Source: Bacillus sp. AFS098217
Lineage (GTDB): Bacteria > Bacillota > Bacilli > Bacillales > Bacillaceae_G
NCBI RefSeq assembly: GCF_002551815.1
Contig: NZ_NVPR01000032.1
Location: 123,084-187,083 of the forward strand
Direction of reading: 5' to 3'
Length of the DNA: 64,000 bases
Shown here: piece after piece, positions 28,298-37,549 of the stretch
Numbering within the stretch: position 1 is the stretch's first letter
How the letters are laid out: each line of letters starts with the position of its first letter
Position numbers and translations under genes: made by a program
Notes under the pieces: generated by a model
What the model was told of the DNA's origin: nothing
Seen by the model: only the letters and a program-made list of their open reading frames with translations
Database searches by the model: none

Positions 28298-29650
28298 TCA
28301 CTGCGTCACAAGTTCATGTTCTTCCAAAAATTTCGTATTAAATTCACCTTTTACAAAATCAGGATGATCTAGCAATTGTAAATGGAACGGTATTGTCGTA
28401 TGTACGCCGTCAATGACAAATTCACTAAGCGCTCGCTTCATTTTTGCAATTGCCTCTTCACGTGTTTTTCCATGAACAATTAATTTTGCAACCATCGAAT
28501 CATAGTACGGTGGAATTGAATAGCCTGGATAAACAGCTGAATCGACGCGAATACCAAATCCTCCTGGTGGTAAATACATTTCCACTTTACCTGGGGATGG
28601 CATAAATTTTTTGGCAGGGTTTTCCGCATTAATTCGACATTCAATTGCCCAACCATTAAATTGTACTTCTTCTTGCTGTAACGATAACTTTTCTCCAGAA
28701 GCAACGCGAATTTGCTCTTTAATTAAATCCATTCCTGTTACCATCTCAGTAACCGGATGTTCTACTTGAATTCGCGTGTTCATTTCCATAAAGTAAAAGC
28801 TTTTCGTTTTATATTCATAAATAAACTCAACCGTACCAGCACCTGTATAATCGACCGCTACCGCTGCTTTCACTGCCGCTTCACCCATTTGTTTGCGAAT
28901 GTTCGCATCAAGTGCAGGCGAAGGACTTTCTTCTAGTAGTTTTTGCAAACGGCGCTGAATTGTACAATCGCGCTCTCCTAAATGAATGGCATTTCCATGT
29001 GCATCTGCCATTATTTGAATCTCAACATGGCGGAAATCTTCAACGTACTTTTCTAAGTATACACCAGGGTTTCCAAAAGCGGTACTAGCTTCTTGCTGTG
29101 TAATTTGAATTCCCTTTACAAGTTCCTCTTCATGACGTGCAACACGAATTCCTTTTCCGCCGCCGCCTGCAGTCGCTTTAATGATAACAGGATATCCAAT
29201 TTCATTCGCAAGCTCAATCGCTTCTTCCGTATTTTTGATAATCCCTTGTGAACCTGGTACAATCGGAACCCCTGCTTCTTTCATTGTATCACGAGCAACG
29301 TCTTTTGTGCCCATCTTTGAAATAGCTTCTGGACTTGGTCCGATAAAAATCAAATTACATTCACGGCATAGTTCTGCAAAATCTGCATTTTCTGCTAAAA
29401 ATCCATATCCAGGATGAATTGCATCACAACCCGTTAGTTTTGCAACGCTTATAATGTTCGTCAAATTTAAATAGCTTTCTTTTGAAATCGTTGGCCCAAC
29501 GCAATACGCTTCATCTGCAATTTGCACATGAAGTGATTCTTTGTCTGCTTCTGAATAAATAGCAACTGTTTCAATATTCATCTCTTTACAAGCACGAATA
29601 ATTCGTACAGCAATTTCCCCACGATTGGCGATTAATACTTTTTTTATCAT
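28298..29650 (-). CDS. accC: Acetyl-CoA carboxylase biotin carboxylase subunit
   Basis: 450 residues, ATP-grasp enzyme that carboxylates biotin on AccB. Visible are the preATP-grasp region [20 protein letters not shown], the glycine-rich loop [48 protein letters not shown] (shown in full at 20 residues) and [19 protein letters not shown] at 29650 chosen with GGGAG eight bases upstream. Makes malonyl-CoA together with AccB and the AccAD carboxyltransferase encoded elsewhere; branched primers come from the bkd operon. Confidence 0.96.
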   Translation of the reverse strand: MIKKVLIANRGEIAVRIIRACKEMNIETVAIYSEADKESLHVQIADEAYCVGPTISKESYLNLTNIISVAKLTGCDAIHPGYGFLAENADFAELCRECNLIFIGPSPEAISKMGTKDVARDTMKEAGVPIVPGSQGIIKNTEEAIELANEIGYPVIIKATAGGGGKGIRVARHEEELVKGIQITQQEASTAFGNPGVYLEKYVEDFRHVEIQIMADAHGNAIHLGERDCTIQRRLQKLLEESPSPALDANIRKQMGEAAVKAAVAVDYTGAGTVEFIYEYKTKSFYFMEMNTRIQVEHPVTEMVTGMDLIKEQIRVASGEKLSLQQEEVQFNGWAIECRINAENPAKKFMPSPGKVEMYLPPGGFGIRVDSAVYPGYSIPPYYDSMVAKLIVHGKTREEAIAKMKRALSEFVIDGVHTTIPFHLQLLDHPDFVKGEFNTKFLEEHELVTQ

Positions 29651-29666
29651 CACAAAGACTCCCTTA

Positions 29667-30152
29667 TTACGCTTTTACAAGAAATAGCGGTTGTCCGTAC
29701 TCAACAAGTTGTCCGTTGTTAACAAGAATTTCAACAATTTCTCCCTCTACATCTGCATCAATCTCATTAAACAACTTCATCGCTTCAACAATGCATACAA
29801 TAGAATCTTTTGATACTCGATCTCCAACACTTACATATGGAGGTACATCAGGTGAAGAAGAAGCATAGAATGTTCCTACCATTGGCGATGTGATTTTATG
29901 TAAATTCTCATCTTGAACTGCTTTCTTCTCTTCCTGCTTCGGTGCTTCTACACGAGCTGGAGCTACCGCTGTTTCAATTTCTACAGCTTGTGTTTGTACT
30001 GCTTGCTTTGCTACTGGAGCTTGCACAGAAACTACTTCATTACCACGTTTTTTCATTTTAATGGTTGTACCATCTTTTTTGTATTCAAATTCATCAATAT
30101 TAGAGCTATCAATTAATTTAATTAATTCACGAACTTCTTGAATTTTAAACAT
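29667..30152 (-). CDS. accB: Biotin carboxyl carrier protein
   Basis: 161 residues. N-terminal [20 protein letters not shown] dimerisation part, Ala/Pro/Gln-rich linker (about 55-85) and C-terminal biotinyl domain with the biotinylated lysine in [13 protein letters not shown] at 30152 has GGGAG upstream; an upstream in-frame ATG at 30173 has none. First gene of accB-accC-yqhY. Confidence 0.95.
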   Translation of the reverse strand: MFKIQEVRELIKLIDSSNIDEFEYKKDGTTIKMKKRGNEVVSVQAPVAKQAVQTQAVEIETAVAPARVEAPKQEEKKAVQDENLHKITSPMVGTFYASSSPDVPPYVSVGDRVSKDSIVCIVEAMKLFNEIDADVEGEIVEILVNNGQLVEYGQPLFLVKA

Positions 30153-30633
30153 ATAAAATCCACTCCCATACACTTGTTTGTCTCGTTTTTACAGATACAC
30201 AGCATATAGAAAACTGTATTGACTGTAAAAATACGATGCACTCTACTAGAAAGGCCATTTCTATAATCCTTACTAATAAAAATATTTACTATTCCTATCT
30301 TACGATAAATAGTCTTAACATTCCAACTCTATATTTCTTTATGATAAATCGAAACTCCTGTAAAAATATTATTCCACCGAATAGTTTATCACCTAGTAAT
30401 AATACCAAGTTTCACACAAAATTGGCAAGACCACTTCCTAAAAAACATATTTCTCTTTCTTTGAAATGTATAATGTAAAGCTTGTATTTACCATCCTCAT
30501 TTTATGCTATTCATTTAAACAAACATATTTTTACCAAATATTATTTTTTTGTTTACAAGCCGTTCATTCTTCCTTCACATAAGAATAGTATGTTCAAAGT
30601 GAACGAAAATATAGTGTAGCGAGGTGTGGAAAT
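30153..30633. other. Gap upstream of accB
   Basis: About 480 bases without a credible gene. A candidate sigma-A promoter for accB on the minus strand is TTGCCA (30428-30423), 18 bases, TATTAT (30404-30399), with TG before the -10; it would give a long leader of about 240 bases. Confidence 0.4.
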
Positions 30634-30831
30634 ATGATATGGCTCATTCTATTCCTACCAGCTGTCATCATTTGGTTTGTTGTTCTCTTTATCCACCTGA
30701 AATCCGGGAAAAGTAATCACCATTACCACGAACCCTTAATTTTTTACTCTCAGCGCATTTCTCCATTCCCAATTGAAAACATCCAAAACGACTATAAAAA
30801 TGAACTAGAAAAAAGCTATCGAAAACGATAG
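30634..30831 (+). CDS. Small single-pass membrane protein, unknown
   Basis: 65 residues. One N-terminal transmembrane helix (WLILFLPAVIIWFVVLFIHL) then a polar tail with a His-rich patch (SNHHYHE) and a basic end (KSYRKR). GAGGTG precedes the ATG at good spacing and a long terminator overlaps its end, which supports a real gene. It stands between accB and the end of the spoIIIA operon, a place with no counterpart in B. subtilis that I recall. Function unknown. Confidence 0.65.
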   Translation: MIWLILFLPAVIIWFVVLFIHLKSGKSNHHYHEPLIFYSQRISPFPIENIQNDYKNELEKSYRKR

Positions 30832-30843
30832 CTTTTTTCTAGT
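30804..30843. terminator. Bidirectional terminator between the small membrane gene and spoIIIAH
   Basis: An 18-bp perfect stem (arms 30804-30821 and 30826-30843, core AAGCTATCG) around AAAA, with A- and T-runs inside the arms. Confidence 0.9.
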
Positions 30844-30869
30844 ATTCTTGCTGCATAATGGGCTTCATC

Positions 30870-31559
30870 TTACTTAACCGGATCAAATTTAACACCTACA
30901 TCTTTAGATCCAGCTTCACTTCGCACAAGTTGGATAATTTTATTTGCCTCTTTCTGTGAATGCTTTGCCGCTTTTACAGTTACCTTAATATCATTTCCTT
31001 CAGCTCTTACAAGTGCGTCTTTGTAACCACCTTGAGATTTAATAACCGTTTCAAGCAACCCTTCTTTTGTTTGCATTGTATTGATTGCATCAAAATCCGC
31101 TTTTGCCTTACTAATTTCCTCAGCTGAAGATTTTGTTGATTTCATCACATCTTGCAACTTTTCTTTCTCTGCACTACGTTGATCCTCCATTTGCATACGT
31201 AAAGCTGTGAAGTTCTCATCGCTTGATTGAACTGTTACATTACTTTCTTTTTTGCTCGCTTCTTTGTTACTTGTTTCTTTGTTACTTGTTTCTTTGTTAC
31301 TTGTTTCTTTGCTACTTGTTCCTTTGTTGCCACTGTCCTTTTTATCTGTTTCTTTATTTGCAGTTTCTTTTTTACCAGCTTCATTATTTGAAGTTTCTTT
31401 TGTAGTTTCTTTTTCAGTTCCTTGCTTTTCTTGTCCCATCTTTTCGCTCGCTGTCGGCGTTACATTATTCATTTTCTCTGGTGTTGTTACATAGTAAACA
31501 GATAGCACAACAACTAAACTTAACATCGTTAATAACCAAACTGTTTGTTTTTTCAACAC
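30870..31559 (-). CDS. spoIIIAH: Stage III sporulation protein AH
   Basis: 229 residues. Transmembrane helix near residues 7-25, a low-complexity linker (about 30-110) made of Lys/Glu/Thr/Ser/Asn including three and a half KETSN units, then the extracellular ring domain (ALRMQMEDQRSAEKEKLQDV onward) that binds SpoIIQ across the intermembrane space. Together they form the channel between mother cell and forespore. The linker repeat is encoded by 15-bp tandem units at 31263-31322. Last gene of the operon. Confidence 0.95.
   Translation of the reverse strand: MLKKQTVWLLTMLSLVVVLSVYYVTTPEKMNNVTPTASEKMGQEKQGTEKETTKETSNNEAGKKETANKETDKKDSGNKGTSSKETSNKETSNKETSNKEASKKESNVTVQSSDENFTALRMQMEDQRSAEKEKLQDVMKSTKSSAEEISKAKADFDAINTMQTKEGLLETVIKSQGGYKDALVRAEGNDIKVTVKAAKHSQKEANKIIQLVRSEAGSKDVGVKFDPVK
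31263..31322. repeat. 15-bp tandem repeat in spoIIIAH
   Basis: TTTGTTACTTGTTTC occurs three times exactly and a fourth time with changes (31263-31277, 31278-31292, 31293-31307, 31308-31322). It encodes the NKETS linker repeats. Confidence 0.9.
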
Positions 31560-31571
31560 TTTATTTCCTCC

Positions 31572-32237
31572 CTAGCCCTTTTTTGGTAATACTGCAACGC
31601 GGTGAGATGGTACATCTAACATACGCGTCACTGCTTCTTTTACCATTGCTTTTATTTGTATATTATCCACTCCCTTTGCTACGACAAGGACACCACGTAC
31701 TTTCGGTTTCTCTGTTCGTAAAACAACTGGAGTTTCTTTATCACCTTCGCGTATAATGACCGTCTTTTCATCAAGAGACTCATCTTCCACTTTTCTTGTG
31801 CCTCCTGTTTTATCGGTTTCACTTGTTGTTTGCGAACGCTTCACAGTATTTTTTTCAAGTATTTTTTCCTCAGATGAATCTAAATTCACTGTAATAGATA
31901 CATCTTTTACCCCTGTTATATCTTCTAATGCAGATTTCAATTCTTGCTCATATGCTTTTTCGTATTTTTCTACAATTGACATGTTGTCGCTATTCTTTTG
32001 CCCAAAGGTCGGCACATCTTTTCCTGAATCTTGACTTGTCTTTTCTTTGAACACGGGCACTTCTTCTTTTTTTGTTTGAAAGAAATTGCTAGAAAACATA
32101 AGCAAAATTCCAAGTATGAGTAGGACAAGCAAAAACTTTGGTGTTACCTTTTTCCCCTTCTCCTTATCATCTTTTTCGTCCCCTTTCAATAAGTTTCGAA
32201 AAAACGAGAATTTTAGATTTTTATCTTTATTGTCCAT
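31572..32237 (-). CDS. spoIIIAG: Stage III sporulation protein AG
   Basis: 221 residues. One transmembrane helix (FLLVLLILGILLMFSSNFF, about 34-52) and an extracellular ring-forming domain (YEQELKSALEDITGVKDVSI; PKVRGVLVVAKGVDNIQIKA) related to secretion-system ring proteins; it makes the large mother-cell ring of the SpoIIIA-SpoIIQ channel. Starts inside the end of spoIIIAF (11-base overlap). Confidence 0.94.
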   Translation of the reverse strand: MDNKDKNLKFSFFRNLLKGDEKDDKEKGKKVTPKFLLVLLILGILLMFSSNFFQTKKEEVPVFKEKTSQDSGKDVPTFGQKNSDNMSIVEKYEKAYEQELKSALEDITGVKDVSITVNLDSSEEKILEKNTVKRSQTTSETDKTGGTRKVEDESLDEKTVIIREGDKETPVVLRTEKPKVRGVLVVAKGVDNIQIKAMVKEAVTRMLDVPSHRVAVLPKKG

Positions 32238-32868
32238 TTACTCTACCTGTCCCTCCTTCCATTTGAACTTGGATTTGTTTATCCTCTAGCTGCCATTTGT
32301 TTGAAAAGAACTCTTTCATTTCTACATTTGTTTCTTCCGAAGTTTTCCGTGGTTCTTTCGTATTAATTTCAACTGGTTTTACTGTTTCAATTGCATCATT
32401 TTTCTTCGGTTCAGCTTCTTTTAGTGTCACAATGACAGATTGGATATCCTTTGCTGTTTTTACTTCTTCTTTCGTTTCTGGTGCAATTACTTTTATTTCA
32501 GACACTGTCACACCATACTTTTTCTCAAACTCTTTTCCAACTTCTTTTTTCATTTTGACAGCCATCTCTTCTAAACTATATGCACGTGTGAGAGCTTGTA
32601 TTTCTTTTTTCTTTGTATCAATTGAATTTTTTACCGATCCATCTGTTACATATTTTTCTTGATTAAAATTCGCAATCACTTCATTTACATCCGTTTGTAA
32701 TAACTTAAATAGCGGCGTCAAGATTAAAACGACTAACAATAAGCTCACAACAAATTTGACATACTTTTGTAGATTTGAATTGGGAAGGATAAGATGAAGC
32801 ATTGTCGCCAAGAGTAAAAAAACGATAATATTTCTAATCCACTCTGTAACAAATTGCATACTTGCCAC
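32227..32868 (-). CDS. spoIIIAF: Stage III sporulation protein AF
   Basis: 213 residues. Two N-terminal transmembrane helices (IIVFLLLATMLHLILPN and FVVSLLLVVLILTPLFKLL) followed by a soluble ring-like domain rich in Lys and Glu (TVSEIKVIAPETKEEVKTAK). Component of the SpoIIIA complex. Three bases separate it from spoIIIAE. Confidence 0.92.
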   Translation of the reverse strand: MASMQFVTEWIRNIIVFLLLATMLHLILPNSNLQKYVKFVVSLLLVVLILTPLFKLLQTDVNEVIANFNQEKYVTDGSVKNSIDTKKKEIQALTRAYSLEEMAVKMKKEVGKEFEKKYGVTVSEIKVIAPETKEEVKTAKDIQSVIVTLKEAEPKKNDAIETVKPVEINTKEPRKTSEETNVEMKEFFSNKWQLEDKQIQVQMEGGTGRVNGQ

Positions 32869-32871
32869 CTC

Positions 32872-34044
32872 CTATCGCATCATAAGGGTAATGTTCCCCG
32901 CGGCAATAATAATGGTAATACTTAAAAAGAACATAAACGATACGATAGCTAAGCAAGCAAATACATAGATAATACTTCGTCCTATAATATCCAAGCACTG
33001 AATAATAGCTCCCCCGCCAACTGGCTGTAGTACTGCTGCGGCAAATTTATAAATAAATGCAATACAAAAGATTTGAATCGCTGGAAACGCAACGATTAAA
33101 CATAAAATAACAAGCCCTATAATCCCGACTGTATTCTTTAACAACCCAGAAGCACTAATCACAGTATCTGCCGCTTCTGTAAACATCCTTCCTACCACCG
33201 GAATAAAGTTTCCTGTTACAAACTTCGCTGTTTTAACTGCTATACCATCAGCAACTGCTGTTGCTGTCCCTTGCACTGATAATACTCCGAGAAAAACGGT
33301 TAAAAAGATACCAATAATCCCAACGCTTACATTTTGCAGGAGCTTGGACAATTTCGTAACTTTATATTGATCGCTCATTGTACTCACAATACTTAAGATC
33401 GTCGCAAGCAATAAAAGAGGAAGTACAATATAGTTCATGAGCATCCCACTTGTATTCATTAAAAAAATGATAATCGGATGGAAGAATGATACCGATACAA
33501 CCCCGCCCCCTGTCGCTATGAGTGCTAGTAAAATAGGAAGTAAAGCTAATATGAAATCTACCATCGTTTGAATTGTTTCTCGCGCATACGTCATGACTAC
33601 ATAAAAACTATTTAAAGCGAAAATAATCAGCACCATATATACAACTGCATCAGCAATTTTACTCACGCTGCTCTTTGAGAAAGCGGATTGTAAGGACTGT
33701 AATAATGCACTAAAAATTGTGAGCATAATGAGCGTCCCAAGTAATTTTCCATTTGCAACAAGCTCATGGAACAAATATTTCAATAGCCCTGTCATCCACT
33801 CTTTTATAGAAAATTCCTTTTCTCCCTTTACAAATTCCATAAAACTTCCCTTTTGACTCTCTGGTAAATAGCCTCCATATTTTGTGACAAGCCCGTCCCA
33901 ATACTGCTTCACATCTTCGATTCCGAGTTTATCTAATTGCTGATCTACGACGTTTTTTTCTAAAGGAGAAGCTTGTACAACAATTGGTAAAGAAAAGAAG
34001 AGGAAGCAAGCAAACAGTAGCTTAGCTCCAAACTTTCGCAACAT
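32872..34044 (-). CDS. spoIIIAE: Stage III sporulation protein AE
   Basis: 390 residues. A cleavable N-terminal signal peptide is likely (LLFACFLFFSLPIVVQASPL), then an extracellular region and about seven or eight transmembrane helices with GGGVVSVSFFHPIIIFLMNT and LQPVGGGAIIQCLDIIGRSI. The large polytopic subunit of the SpoIIIA complex. Ten bases after spoIIIAD. Confidence 0.94.
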   Translation of the reverse strand: MLRKFGAKLLFACFLFFSLPIVVQASPLEKNVVDQQLDKLGIEDVKQYWDGLVTKYGGYLPESQKGSFMEFVKGEKEFSIKEWMTGLLKYLFHELVANGKLLGTLIMLTIFSALLQSLQSAFSKSSVSKIADAVVYMVLIIFALNSFYVVMTYARETIQTMVDFILALLPILLALIATGGGVVSVSFFHPIIIFLMNTSGMLMNYIVLPLLLLATILSIVSTMSDQYKVTKLSKLLQNVSVGIIGIFLTVFLGVLSVQGTATAVADGIAVKTAKFVTGNFIPVVGRMFTEAADTVISASGLLKNTVGIIGLVILCLIVAFPAIQIFCIAFIYKFAAAVLQPVGGGAIIQCLDIIGRSIIYVFACLAIVSFMFFLSITIIIAAGNITLMMR

Positions 34045-34054
34045 TCACTCCCCC

Positions 34055-34453
34055 TTATCCCGTAGGTAAAAAACCAAGGATTGTTTCAATTACAACTGTC
34101 AAAATCGGAATAGCCATGACAAGGATTAAAATTTTTCCTGCCAATTCAATCTTTGAAGCAATCGCCCCTTGACCGGCATCTTTTGTAATTTGAGCACCAA
34201 ATTCGGCAATATAAGCAATGCCAATGATTTTTAGCAGCGTTTCTACATATACATTGCTTACCTTTGCTTCACTTGCAACTCTCTCAATCATTCTTAAAAT
34301 AGAATGGATTTGATCGATTAATAAAAGAAACATTACACTACCAATGAACACAATGAACAACGACGTGATACTAGATTTATGTTGATTCAAAACAGCAGCT
34401 AAAAAAGTTGCGACGAGGCCTAATCCGACAATTTGTATAATCTCGATTCGAAT
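34055..34453 (-). CDS. spoIIIAD: Stage III sporulation protein AD, non-canonical start
   Basis: 132 residues if started at the codon that aligns with the B. subtilis start. The conserved N-terminus reads RIEIIQIVGLGLVATFL, and the rest (VETLLKIIGIAYIAEFGAQI; KIELAGKILILVMAIPILTV) is plainly SpoIIIAD with about four transmembrane helices. There is no ATG, GTG or TTG between the spoIIIAC stop and a TTG at 34390, which would delete the first helix. The AGGAGG site sits two bases before an ATT (34453) and eight before an ATC (34447). Either ATT or ATC is probably used. Nine bases after spoIIIAC. Confidence 0.85.
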   Translation of the reverse strand: MRIEIIQIVGLGLVATFLAAVLNQHKSSITSLFIVFIGSVMFLLLIDQIHSILRMIERVASEAKVSNVYVETLLKIIGIAYIAEFGAQITKDAGQGAIASKIELAGKILILVMAIPILTVVIETILGFLPTG

Positions 34454-34461
34454 CGCCTCCT

Positions 34462-34665
34462 TTACTGGAAGAGAAAGACACTTTTTATCTTGTCAAACAA
34501 AGTATTAATCAGAAATGCAACATGAAATAAAATAACGACAAACCCAACGAGAATAACCCAGTTTGCAATATCTTCTCGCTTTAATTCTTTTAATACGGTA
34601 TGAATGAAAGCTAAAACAATGCCGATTCCGGCGATTTGAAATATTAATCCAACATCAATGGACAT
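34462..34665 (-). CDS. spoIIIAC: Stage III sporulation protein AC
   Basis: 67 residues, two transmembrane helices (FQIAGIGIVLAFIHTVL and WVILVGFVVILFHVAFLI). Paralogous to SpoIIIAD; membrane component of the SpoIIIA channel. AGGCG-type ribosome binding site overlaps nothing; 14 bases after spoIIIAB. Confidence 0.94.
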   Translation of the reverse strand: MSIDVGLIFQIAGIGIVLAFIHTVLKELKREDIANWVILVGFVVILFHVAFLINTLFDKIKSVFLFQ

Positions 34666-34679
34666 CGCCTTTCTCCCCC

Positions 34680-35195
34680 CTATAGCAGTAAAATTACAAT
34701 GAGTAGTCCTGCTAACACACCTAAGCTTTTTATCATCTTTTCATATTGAAGTTGCAGCGCTTTCGCTTCTCCCTCTTCTCTTTCTAAATGTGTAATACAT
34801 AAGCGAATATGTTTTTGCTGCGATTCACGATCATGCTGCCCTAACGTTTCACCGAATTGTTGCAAAATCTCATATTCAGTTTGTCTAAATGCAGTTAGTT
34901 TCCAATTTTCTTGTAAACTGTCAAACCAAGCCTCTCTAACTGTCTGTTCACCGCTCTCTAGCCGTTTAGAGAAACTTTGAAATATCCAATGTAATGGCCT
35001 TGGCATTTGCTTTACTAAGCGTTCTGCCGCTTCAGATAAAGGCGTATGTCCATACATAATTTCAGCTTCTAACGATTGAAGCGCTGCTTTTAAAAGCCTC
35101 AGTTGACGCGGACGTTCACTATATCTTTTGGCGTACGAAAAACCAAAGAAAGTAGTAACTACTACAATTAACACCGCACCAAATATTTTCACCAT
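34680..35195 (-). CDS. spoIIIAB: Stage III sporulation protein AB
   Basis: 171 residues. Short helices at both ends (IFGAVLIVVVTTFFGFSYA and LGVLAGLLIVILLL) flank a helical cytoplasmic domain; resembles the GspF-type platform protein of type II secretion. Starts seven bases inside the end of spoIIIAA. Confidence 0.93.
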   Translation of the reverse strand: MVKIFGAVLIVVVTTFFGFSYAKRYSERPRQLRLLKAALQSLEAEIMYGHTPLSEAAERLVKQMPRPLHWIFQSFSKRLESGEQTVREAWFDSLQENWKLTAFRQTEYEILQQFGETLGQHDRESQQKHIRLCITHLEREEGEAKALQLQYEKMIKSLGVLAGLLIVILLL

Positions 35196-36115
35196 ACACT
35201 TTGAACCTTCCCTCGCCTTTGAACAGGCTTTCCATCTCTATCCTTCACTTGAACAACGGTTCCAGGGCCCTTTGCTTTTGATAGTTCAATAAAGCGATCA
35301 AACACACCAAGTTCCATTACAGCCTTTAAAGATGGTCGCTTCATTACATCATCAAAAGAAAATCCGTGCGCACTTATAAAAAGCTGAACACCAGCATGGA
35401 CTGCCTCCATAATTGCTTCACTATCTTCCATGCGCCCAATTTCATCAACGATTAATACATCCGGGCTCATAGAACGAATCATCATCATCATTCCTTCTGC
35501 TTTTGGACAAGCATCCAGCACATCAACCCGTGGACCAAATTCATATTGCGGAATCCCTTTTACACATCCCGCAATTTCTGAGCGTTCATCAACAATTCCA
35601 ACTTTACAAGAAGGAATTTCATGAGGACGGACCCCTTGACTCATACAACGTGCGACATCCCTGAGAAGTGTTGTTTTCCCTGTTTGTGGCGGTCCAATTA
35701 CCATCGTATTTAACCAACGTGATTCATACAAATAAGAAAGAAGAGGTTCGGCAATTCCCATTTTTTGACGCGCAATCCGAATATTAAATGATGAAACATC
35801 TCGGATCATCTTCACTGCACTTTTCTCTGTAATTACTTTTCCCGCCAAACCAATCCTATGACCACCACGCAGCGTAACATACCCGCGTTTTAACTCTTCT
35901 TCCATCGTATAAATTGAATATTGACTCAGCTTATTTAATAAATAAATGGCATCCTCTGCTGTGACGATATAATCATAAAAAAACACCTCTCCGTATGCGA
36001 TACATTCGAGCGGCCTTCCAATTCGAACCCGGATTTCCTCTAATTCATGATATTGTTTACAGCCTTCAATGAACTGTTTCATCGTTTTTGGTAAAACCTC
36101 TAATACTTCCTTCAT
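35189..36115 (-). CDS. spoIIIAA: Stage III sporulation protein AA, ATPase
   Basis: 308 residues, AAA/VirB11-like ATPase thought to power the SpoIIIA channel. Walker A GPPQTGKTTLLRDVAR, Walker B PDVLIVDEIGRMED and the second-helix LRGGHRIGLAGKV are visible. First gene of the eight-gene operon; in B. subtilis SigE drives it from a promoter within or near yqhV. Confidence 0.95.
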   Translation of the reverse strand: MKEVLEVLPKTMKQFIEGCKQYHELEEIRVRIGRPLECIAYGEVFFYDYIVTAEDAIYLLNKLSQYSIYTMEEELKRGYVTLRGGHRIGLAGKVITEKSAVKMIRDVSSFNIRIARQKMGIAEPLLSYLYESRWLNTMVIGPPQTGKTTLLRDVARCMSQGVRPHEIPSCKVGIVDERSEIAGCVKGIPQYEFGPRVDVLDACPKAEGMMMMIRSMSPDVLIVDEIGRMEDSEAIMEAVHAGVQLFISAHGFSFDDVMKRPSLKAVMELGVFDRFIELSKAKGPGTVVQVKDRDGKPVQRRGKVQSVW

Positions 36116-36142
36116 CGGCTTCTCCCCACTATAATTGACTTA

Positions 36143-36424
36143 CTATTTCAACACTGCAATAAAAATGCAGCCAATTCCAAGAGTTAGAAAAAAAAGTTTC
36201 AAAAAAGAAATTTCACTTGCGACGCTCGCAATGCCGATTGACATCGTTATGATTAATACAGTCGGTCCAACAAATGCCAACATACCGTTTATAAACAATG
36301 CCTTTTTCGCATCATTCACATAGAGCATAAGCAAAGCGGCGAATATCTCCACACTACCTGAAAACAACCGAAGCAATCCCATGACAAGCACGGATGTTTC
36401 CATTGCCGCCAGCCACTGTTTCAT
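36143..36424 (-). CDS. yqhV: YqhV, DUF2619 membrane protein
   Basis: 93 residues, three hydrophobic segments (ETSVLVMGLLRLFSGSVEIF, FINGMLAFVGPTVLIITMSI, FLTLGIGCIFIAVLK). Same neighbour of spoIIIAA as in B. subtilis; unknown function, possibly sporulation linked by position. GGTGG precedes the ATG. Confidence 0.85.
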   Translation of the reverse strand: MKQWLAAMETSVLVMGLLRLFSGSVEIFAALLMLYVNDAKKALFINGMLAFVGPTVLIITMSIGIASVASEISFLKLFFLTLGIGCIFIAVLK

Positions 36425-36633
36425 TCTTCCACCTTCTCTCCTAACAATTACTTTTCAAGCAGCTTCTTAGACTTACTAAAAAAGCCGTATTTCAAAAAGA
36501 ATAGATTTGTACAACCATATGCAGAGGTTGTCTATTTCAGAAGTAAAAACATAATTTTTCTACTTTGATCATAATTAAAATCTGAATATTCTTATTATTT
36601 TATGTTATATTTAATAAAGAAAGGAGATAGGTT

Positions 36634-37173
36634 ATGAAACATATCCTATTATTACCATTTGATTTACAATATGCAGAAATCATTTTTACATTATCAAGCG
36701 ATCCACATGTGAAAGACACCCTAGGTCTAAAAGTAGAGACTATCGAAGACACGAAAGCATTTATTCGTTTTACAATGGAAGACGAACAGAAAAAGCATTC
36801 TCTATCAAGAGTGATTGTAAATGAAAAAGAAGAAGTAATTGGCATCACTACCCTCAAGCACATCAATTATGAAAAAAAGCAATCTCATATCGGTAGTTGG
36901 CTAGGTTATCCTTATTGGGGACAAGGATATAATGAGGCTGCTAAAAAGGAAATTTTAAAAATCGCATTTGAAGAATTACATCTAAAACATGTATTTGCTG
37001 GTGCCAAAACTACGAATATCCGTTCTTTAAAAGCACAGGAGAAATTACCTTATATGTCACTACACGTAGAAAAGAAATTTCCAGATGAACACGCTGCATT
37101 AGAAAAGGAAACAAAGTCTCCTTGTACACTACACGTTGTCTCTCGAGAAAACTTTTTAAATTGGATGAAATGA
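36634..37173 (+). CDS. GNAT acetyltransferase, RimJ/RimL type
   Basis: 179 residues. The RimJ/RimL pattern is visible: VETIEDTKAFIRFTM, SRVIVNEKEEVIGITTLKHI, HIGSWLGYPYWGQGYNEAAKKE-type CoA-binding loop (quoted in parts), and FAGAKTTNIRSLKAQEKL. Target unknown. AAAGGAGA precedes the ATG. With the next gene it forms a plus-strand insertion between yqhV and efp relative to B. subtilis. Codon use looks like that of its neighbours. Confidence 0.82.
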   Translation: MKHILLLPFDLQYAEIIFTLSSDPHVKDTLGLKVETIEDTKAFIRFTMEDEQKKHSLSRVIVNEKEEVIGITTLKHINYEKKQSHIGSWLGYPYWGQGYNEAAKKEILKIAFEELHLKHVFAGAKTTNIRSLKAQEKLPYMSLHVEKKFPDEHAALEKETKSPCTLHVVSRENFLNWMK

Positions 37174-37193
37174 AAGAATGAGGAGGTATCAAA

Positions 37194-37514
37194 ATGAAGA
37201 AAGTTAAATTCTTTATGACAATTGTATTAGAGCTTGTTGGTATCTACCTCTTTTCAAAGCTAGTTGGTTGGTCATTTATAGAGACCTTTTTTCTAGGAAG
37301 TTTAAGTATATTTGCGGTTATATGGTTCATTATCATGAGTATATCAAGGAATGCCAATATGGATCATGCTGTATATAAAGGCTTGACGGGTGTTGAAACA
37401 GGAGAAATAAAGCCATTTCAAATCAATTTAAATCCATACATAACTGGTACTCTGTCTCTTGTTGTTATCAGTCTTGTTACAACCATTATTTATTATCTAC
37501 CTTATTTCATGTAA
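37194..37514 (+). CDS. DUF3899-like membrane protein
   Basis: 106 residues with hydrophobic segments KFFMTIVLELVGIYLFSKLV, FFLGSLSIFAVIWFIIMSI and TGTLSLVVISLVTTIIYYL. Fits the DUF3899 pattern as I know it, with moderate confidence. Twenty bases after the acetyltransferase with GAGGAGG before the ATG, so cotranscribed. Function unknown. Confidence 0.65.
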   Translation: MKKVKFFMTIVLELVGIYLFSKLVGWSFIETFFLGSLSIFAVIWFIIMSISRNANMDHAVYKGLTGVETGEIKPFQINLNPYITGTLSLVVISLVTTIIYYLPYFM

Positions 37515-37546
37515 AAAGCACCCGTGATAATCACGAGTGCTTTTTC
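37513..37546. terminator. Bidirectional terminator before efp end
   Basis: GCACCCGTGAT / ATCACGAGTGC stem (one mismatch) with A-run and T-run. Confidence 0.85.
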
Positions 37547-37549
37547 TAA

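Noticed and set aside
30236-30478. Plus-strand open frame upstream of accB
   Set aside because: No ribosome binding site, skewed composition (Asn/Ile/Ser-rich), and it covers the likely accB promoter.
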